Of a DNA stretch of 64,000 bases, positions 51,601-60,600 are shown in pieces. A program made the position numbers and the translations under genes. How positions within the stretch are numbered: position 1 is the first letter of the stretch; every line of letters starts with the position of its first letter. The notes beneath the pieces were generated by a model, which had not been told where the DNA came from, did no database searches, and was given only the letters and a program-made list of their open reading frames with translations. This DNA is from Distichodus sexfasciatus (Eukaryota > Chordata > Actinopteri > Characiformes > Distichodontidae): contig JAVGVS010000864.1 of the NCBI GenBank assembly GCA_032718565.1, positions 1 to 64,000 on the forward strand, given 5' to 3'.

Positions 51601-54600
51601 TTGCCAGAAGCTCTCTCGCAGGTTTAAACACACCAACGTCTCGGCCTGAAGGGGCAGTAGTCTTCCTCTCTGCCCCTCTCTCCCTCACCTCACTCTTCCA
51701 CTCTCTTTCTCTGGTCATATTTAACACTTCCTTTCTTCCCTGCAGTAACTGTGTGTGTTTATTGCAGGATTAAAGAGGACCACGTGATCCAGCACGGGCT
51801 GGTTGTGGACGGAGCGAGTCTGTCTCTGGCTCTGCGTGAACACGAGAAGCTCTTCATGGAGGTGTGTAAGAACTGCTCGGCCGTGCTCTGCAGGATGGCA
51901 CACCCCTCCAGAAGGCAAGGCAAGTTTCACCCACACACACACACACACACACACACGTGTATGCACTTGAAGTCAGAATGTCTGTTGCCCGGCGTGTTTG
52001 TTTTGCCCACGTGCTGACCGAACTCACCTGCTGCTGCTGCGTTTGGCAGTGGTCGGCTGCTGAAAGGCGTCTCCAGAAGAAGCCTTGTTGTAGCCATCGG
52101 GGGCGGTAGCCAGCGGCATCCCAACATGATCCAGGAGGCTCACGTCGGCATCGGTAAGTGGCCTTTTAGGGTACTAAACAGAGATAATAAACTGAGAACA
52201 AGAGTCGTACATACAAAAGGTCTCAAAAATCAAGACCAGAATATAAAACTGTCACATTAACGTTTCAATATTATTGGTAACTGCTTCAAAATCAGTCTGC
52301 AGCTGTGACACTGACTATCTTAATTCATTATAAATTTCATTCAAATTGAACTGATCCTACAATACTTTCACTTTTCCAGAAACCCTGCATTAGCACGTAA
52401 ACCCGATCGACCCCGGCTGCTCATTTTCATCACTGTTCTTTTCCCACACACCAGGCATCATGGGTAAAAGAGGGCGCCAGACACGTCTTGAACAGCATTA
52501 TGCAATGAGGTTCAAGTTCGCTGCCAAACTACCTGCTGGAATCGCGGCCACTTCTACTACATCCGCATAGCCACCCCTAGGTGCAGTACTTTTTTCTACA
52601 AAATCTACGTTAACCTGGCAACAACAGAGACTTGAACATTATCGTTTCCACCTTGTTAATATTTATCCCAGAAGCTGTTGGCAAAAGGAATCTTTTATTT
52701 TTCTTGAGATATTGCTTTATCACACCCAGTTTTTATACCAGTTCTGCTGTCTGTTTTCACAGCAAGTAAGTCTGTTTTTTTTATGTATCATTACGTGTTT
52801 GTGTGCAGGGCTGTGCGATATGATCATGTATTTCACGGTGTCGCGTGAAACACTGTTTAAGGCAGTATTTGTGTAGTGGTGGCAAAATGATGCTTTGTGA
52901 TGCACTGAATAATCTAGCCGCCTCCATGGGTGACCTCTTTGGCCAAAATAGACTAGAGGCAATTCATGATAAAATACCGCGTATTGTTTTGCAATGAAAG
53001 AGATTAGGGAGTTCTCCGCGTAATGATGCAGTCACATAAAAATCCCACGTTTATGATGATGCCAGCGGCTTCCGTTAAATATCGGCTCAGCAACATTTGA
53101 TAGATTCGAACACAAGGGTTCCTTTCAAATAACAGACAAATAACGCATTTTTACGGGCAGAAAAATGAACAGAACACGCGAACAAGTGCATGTATCAGTT
53201 GTGTGAATGACAGCAACATACACCACTATAGACCGCACGTTTTAGCGTACGTTTGCCGTTTCTAGCGTAAGCTGTAGGAGCAGTAGTGTCTGAAGAAAGT
53301 GGGTGGAATGATGATAAATCGAAGAAACACAGCTGAATCACATGATTATAGACAGCAAGGCAGTTGAGAACCATTGTCATCTGACCCCTAACTGGAGAAG
53401 CTGAAAGGAAGTTATGCCAAACTATCAATACCTTATGTACAGAAAATCAACAATACAATAAACAAAAACAAAAAGCCTTAAATTTATCCCAGACAAAGAA
53501 ATTTACATCTTAAATTAGTTTTATATGATAATATAATTATAACTGAAATAAAATATAGATTTTTCCTTAGTGTTTTTAACACCTATTAGGCTGTTTCTTT
53601 TTTCTTGTCCGTTCTCTCCCTGTGGTCAAAATTTTAAACTGGAATTAATTGAGCTTTTCTACTTTATCGTGATGTATGTTGTTATTGTGGAACAAGATTT
53701 GTTCAAATCACACACTCCTGTTTGACAGAGATTTTCTTTTTTTTGCATATCTTTTTCAAATATCAGTTATCTGCCGTGTTAACTAGCAGTCATCGATACT
53801 GAAAAATGAATATCGTTCGACCGCTAATATTTACAGTATAAACCCTGACAGTGAACTTTGAAGGCAAATAAACCCAGAACAATTAGTGGAGTCATTGAGG
53901 TTAAATATTCACTTAATACATTGACAGTGATTTGAGGTCATATCGGTCAGCCCTACCTAATATTGTGTCCTTGTTGAGTCCTTCACTTGGTGTTGTTTGG
54001 TTTGGTTTTGTGGTGTTGTAGTAATTTTTATATAATGCTCATCGATGTCTCTTCAGATCGGCCATATGACTGAATAATCTCTCAGAAGAATGTTTTGACG
54101 TGTGTATTGTAATCACAGTTTAGCGCTCTGGTGAGGACGGTGTGAGGGTTTGACGTGACTTTTGATCGCCGTGTTAACAGAGTGTCAGGTCTCAGCGCTG
54201 AGCTGTTAGTCAATTTTGGTGTTGTTCACATCTCCACACAAACATACGCATACTCTCTCTCTCTCTCTCTGTCGCTCTCTCTGTCTCTCTCTCTGTCTCT
54301 CTCTGTCTCTCTCTCGTTTTTGCTGTGTTTTGCCAGACGCTGGCATGACAGGAGTGTGTATCCTGGCGCTGGCACAACATCACTGCTTCCACCTCACTCC
54401 CCATCCTAGTCACCACGGTCTCTTGAGCAGCTGGTTCATCCGCCGATGCTGCAGAACAAACCAGCTATGCAAGGTAAAAAGCAACAAATAAAAAAGCTTC
54501 ACCATGGAGTAGCGTTGTGCTTAGAAATCAAGTTCATTCTTTATAAGTTAAATCAATATTTTCACCTAAAACATTTAACAATTGTAACATTCCTGGAGTT

Positions 54601-57600
54601 AAAGTACACTTTGTCATCTCTACTGTATACAAGTATACAGAGAGACGAGACGACGTGGCTCAAGCTTCCACAGTCCGCAAAGACAAAAGTAAAGACCTGA
54701 AGAGTAAACAAAACGATTTGCACACTTATGACAAGAAATCTCCCGCTTTGGCGGGGTTTTCAAAAATGGCGGTTTCGGTATTTCGGAAACCTCCGTTTAC
54801 ATGTGGGCGATAGTTGCAGCGAATAGAAATATGTGACTCTGCACAACCAAACCAATCGCTTGTTGCAAATTTTCAAAATTGAGTTATGTTTTCATGAAAG
54901 GTATAAATCAAGCACAAAACCGATACCTGGGGATGACATATCATCGCAGATATCAACATTCGGAAATGAGTGGGATTTTCTCACCATCACGCCAAGTGAA
55001 AGCGAGGAAAATCTGTCTTTGAAGATCCCGACTATCGCCATCCTTTCTGAGCTTGATGGCGATGCATGACTACGTTTGCATTCGGTAGCCCTCACGCTGC
55101 ATTCCACAGCCACCACGGATAGCCTACCTCGCGTTGGGTTAACTGAACTTTCGGAAACGAAGATGGATTCCAGAGAAATATCTTCACACTGGTCAACCGG
55201 TGGATTTACCGTAAATATTGAGTAGAGCGGTCAAAACAGAAACTTTTAACATTCTACTGGAATTGAATTCCTCACCTCAAGAAAATCCGTTTTTTAGGAT
55301 GGAAAGGTAAGTTTTTCAGCCAAATTTATTCCTAACAATTGCCAGTATAGACCTTCCACTGTTTCAAAACACTAAAAACAAAAATCAGAGGGTACACCTC
55401 ACATAACCTGGCTAGATTTTTCTCTGAAACCTCCGTTGCGACAAGCGACTGGTTTTGCCGTGGAGGGTCACATATTTGTTTAAATAAATACCCAACTACG
55501 TGTGTGCAGGGCCTAACACTCGTTTCTTTCCTGCTGATGTTTGCAGAGATATCAGTAAAACTACATGCTGTCCTTCAAAAACCTTTTTTGTATTGGACCA
55601 TCTGGGCTTCTGCCGCGCCTTCATCTTCTTCTTTGGTTCCCTATACCTGATGGGAGAAAGACACCCACCCTGATAGAGCAGGACAGGTGTGCTTATTACA
55701 CACACACCACACACACACACAAACTTGGGTAACTATCTTTGTGGGGACATTCCATAGATGACTAGATGTATATATTTCTACAGCTAACCTTAATCCTAAC
55801 CTCAGTAACCAAATGCATGTTTTACCTCTTTTAGTTTCTCAAATAAAACATGCACATTGTCTATAAAGTCATCTTTCCTCATGGACACCTCTCAAATGTC
55901 CCCACAAAGCCATAAAAACATGGTACATATTTATTTTCCCTCTTGTTTCACTTTGTGGCCTTTATGCCAAGTCGTTTTACAAAAAAAAGCTTCATAAAGC
56001 GCAATTTGGTAAATGAGGCCCGGTGTCCTTTGCATCTCTGACAGAGTGGAACTGAGAATAATGACACTACAGTATTTGAAAGTGCTCCTCTCACCCCTCT
56101 ACGTGTCGTTGTTGAGATGGTCAGGTGGTACTGCCCTGCTCTGCCTGACAATACTTTTGTCATCGTAGTTTACATTGGATAAAACCACTATTTTCTGGCA
56201 GGTGCAGTTCTGGTTGTGTCAGTAACACGTTATATTATTCATTCCGTATTTCAGGCCTTCATTCGGTACCATTGTCTGAACCGCTTAATCGTCGGGTCAC
56301 AATGACAGAGCCTGTCCGAGACCACGGGCCGCGAGGTGGGGGAACCACCCTGGGCAGGGACACACTCCACAAATGTAATGTCACTTGTGAGGCCAATTTG
56401 GGTCGCCAATCACACCACAGTGCATGCTTTTGGGCCAGGCACCAGGGTAAATAACCCACATGAACAGGGAGAGCATGCAGACTCCACACGAAGGCCTACA
56501 TCTGACCGGGATAGAACCCAGGACCTTCTTGCTGTGAGGCGTCGGCGTTAACCACTGCGCCACCGAGCCGCTCCGTATTGTTATTACTGTTTTGGAAATT
56601 GTAAATCCCTTACTTTTTAATGTTATATTATGTTGGAACTTGGTGTGAGGATATGGCGGCTTGCTGTAGTTCTACAGTACTCCCTTACGTACTCAAAAGA
56701 ATGTGGAGTGTTAGATTGGCAAAAGTGAGTGTACTGGCACCAGCACTGCAGTGATACATGGGATTCACCAGCCTTGATCTCTGTGAAATAAAATCAGATC
56801 AGTCCTGACCCATAAATAAATGGATGTCCCGGCAATAAACCTTTAAATGGCAGCTTGTCATGGTTTAAATGGAAATACAACAAATGGATCCTGCCAAGAG
56901 GAGGGATACTCACAGGTCTCTGTCAATAAGGTATCAATGACAGGATTGCAGGTTATCCTTCTTTCTTATTCCAGTTTAGATTCTGGGGGAAAAAGTGTGA
57001 CCTTTTTTAATGAATTTAGTGTATTCCTCAGTCATAGTAATAATATTTCCCACTTGAGTGTTTTTGCTAACAGCTTTATCTGACAGCGCACTCCTCCGTG
57101 AGATGAGCACTGAAACCTGCTATTAAATATTTTACTGTGCTAAAATCATTGAAGAGCGAAGTGAGAGACTCATTCTGGCATTAGTAATTTTCCTTTTTAT
57201 TTTTCTGAAATAATAAAATGTAATTATTGCTTTCACAATGTTATCCCTCAGATCCTGACCTGCTCTGGTGCTGATTAATACATGAATAAAATACTGAGCC
57301 ATGGGTTAAGTAACTCTTAAGCAAGAAGAGTGTTATGATTGAGATGGTCAAAATTTGAAATTAAGAGCGTAGACAAACTTTCTAATTCTGTTCTTAATTT
57401 GATTCATTCTCCTTCTCTAAAATTATGCGAGAGAGTAAAATAGTGTTTATTGTCAGAGCAACAACAGTATTGCCACATTAATACATTAATAATGAATTGC
57501 CATTACAGTTGGGGATGCACCGATCCACCTTTTTCAGTTCCGATACCGATGCCGAAACTTGGGGGTTTGGGTATACGATCTGAGCACCAATCAAGTTTTA

Positions 57601-60600
57601 GTTGGCGGATCACTAAAGAAAGAACCCGAAAGTGAATAATTTTTAATATGCACTAACTCAACAGTGATTCTTATTACAGCTTCCTTCAAGTCTCCAGCTA
57701 CAGAATATGGCCGCATCAGTGGTTTCTGCCTTGTTTCTTCCTCCTGCTTTTTCTCCTTTATTTCTCATCTTTTAATCTTCTCTCTCTCTTCCGCGCTCTG
57801 CATGTTCTCGAATTTTGCGAGCTAACAGGCAGCTGGTAAGGAGTTGATTGGTTACAACCCGATGCGCTGTCTCCCTTTGAGCAGCTGTCAAGTGCGGCAT
57901 GCTTTAGCATCAGTAGTTGTGAAAGGTAGTCCATTGATCAGTGTTCTTTGATGTGATGCCCGCGTTGAAATTACCAACAGAGATTTTGAAGCGTTTCACT
58001 TTTCGGCTTTGCATGACACAGAAACAGCCATTATCGGTACCGCGCCATTTAAATGTAAGTCCCGTCAGATCTCGCTGCATCGTGGTGTGTGTTTATTTGT
58101 TTATTTGAATAGCGAAAAAAATAATTTGCTGGCAGGATTAAAAAGCATGTTGGCGTCTAGAACTCATCAGCGGTATTTTAGAAGTCTATCTTTTGTTAAG
58201 CCTCTCGGTTCTGTTTTTGGCAGATGTTTGGGGAACTGGACTTTTGGCACTGGTGTTCACCGTAATGAGGTCATCTGCGTGACCTGAAGATATGTGAATC
58301 CAGTGCTGGGGTAAGAGGGGTGTAAAGAGTGAAACCCAACGCTTTTGATGGTGTGTGTGTGTGTGTGTGTCGTCCGGATTGTCCACAACTCGCCTTGGAG
58401 ACGCACTTCTGGACGTGGATAAACCACTTTGTCACATGGGGCTCCATCGCCTTCTACTTCATCTTCTCCCTGTTTTATGGGGGCATCATCTAGTGCGAGC
58501 CGCGCTTTCATCCTCAAACACAGTGTATAAACACATGCCATTCAGGTTATCTGCATCATATTACTGTAATTGCAAAAACAGATGATTGTTGTTGATTTTT
58601 ATTGTTGTTGACATTTTATTATTATGGGATTGGTGAGCAGTCATATGTGACCCTCCGCGGCAAACCAATTAACCTGTCATAAATTTTCAGTGAGTTATTA
58701 TGTTTTCCTTGAAAGGGCTTTATGATAAACTAAAAACGATACCTATATATGGAATGAATCGGACGACATATGACCAGATATCAACATTCAAAAGTCGGGT
58801 TTTGCTCTGTCACGCCAAGTGAGAAGCGGAGAAATCTGCCTTTAAGTTAGCTATCGCCGTAGCACTCTAAACCTTGGTGCAGTCGCGTACGTTTGCATTA
58901 TGGTAGCCTACGCTGCATTCACAGCCACACGGATAGCCTACCTCGTTGAGTTAACTGAACTCGGAGGCGAAAGATGGATTCGGAAATATCTTCCGCAGCT
59001 AGTCCAACCAGTGGTTTACCGTAAATATTAGCGATTCAAAACAGAAACTTTTAACATTCTGCTGGAATTGAATTCCTCACCTCAAGAAAGTCACGTTTTT
59101 AGGATGGAAAGGGTAAGTTTTTCAGCCAAATTTATTCACAACAGTACAGTATAGACCTCCCACTGTTTTAAAAAATCCAAAATTTTACCTCACGCAACAT
59201 AAACGGTCGTTTTTCTCAGAAACCTCCGTTGCGACAAGCGACTGGTTTTGCCGTACAGAGTCACATATTGTTATTCGGTTTTTATTCCACCCACTTTGCC
59301 TGCCTGCTACTCCTCCTACAGTTTTTGTTCTAGAAACTTTGTTCCAACTCTAAACTGTGTGACCTATAGCTGTGTGGTTTGCTTATGCACCAGTTTTTGA
59401 TACTCATTCGCAAGTTCTGTCCTTTTTTTCTTCATTTTTTCCACATAAACTAACATCGCTTTACTGCACGGCCGATGTTCTTCACTAAAAAAAAAACGAT
59501 ACAATTCGACGGCTCATGGGCCTCTTCACATATCTTTAACTGTCATGACCCGCACTCATCTTTTTCATCCTCTTCGTCTGTCGTTTATTTTTCCCACAGG
59601 AACCCATTCATTTTCTCTTTTTAAGAATGCATGGGATTTGGGACTCAAAAGCTTCCCTCGACGTGTTGTCACATGACGGTCAACACGGTTCTTATGCCAC
59701 CTCAGACCACCTCACTGAACACACATCTCAATCTGTTTCCACCCGCACTCGTCTTTTTCCTTACTTTTATCATCCCTCCTTCTTTCCCCATTGACTTCAG
59801 TGCATTTTGAGTCTGTCTACTTGGGCAGTTTTCATGTCTCAGCTATAAAACTTCAGCAGTCATATTTTCTTGAGGAACTGCATCTCTAGTTCACAGTTAA
59901 AGTTGTCACATACCGTTAATCTTAACATTGTGTTAATTGTCATTTCACAAGGTATTGTAGCTACATGTTAAAGTTGTGGAAGGCAATAAAATAATGTGTC
60001 ACAGATTTAATTCTGATTCCAACATTTGCCAAAACTACAGAAGTACAGAGGTCCCAGTAAGGGTACAGTAAAAATTAGATTTTAAAAATTACAGCTATGC
60101 TTTTGCCCCTAATTAGCTCTACATCAGTCAGGACGTGTGGATATTTCCTCCCTTCTGATAAACATGATCAAATCTGTATCGATATCAGTTGTTTTTACAG
60201 CAGTACAGTCCGTCTGCCCAGACAACCTAAGACGCATTGATCAGAGTCCCCACTCTTAAATGGCATATATTCACCGTTAGTCTCATGCTGAAAGCGAGGC
60301 GCGTTGTTTGTAAGGAGCCCTTTGTCCCCGGCTGCCCCACGCCACCGCTGCCGTGATCCTAATCACGTCTGGCTGGGAGTGAATCGGCCCGGGCCGTCGG
60401 CATCTATTGCTGCATCTCCTCCTGAAGTAGGCGGATTGTGGGGGTGGGTTAGATTTTCATGGTGGTGGGGGAGCGAGGCTGGCATTGACGCTCGTCTATT
60501 CGTTACCGAGCTGAAGATCTGGAAGCTCTGATTTCTCTGTGGTTTGAGGTTTGTTAAAAGACTTTTGCAGTTGCAATTATGAGCAACGCAAGTGCAAAAG

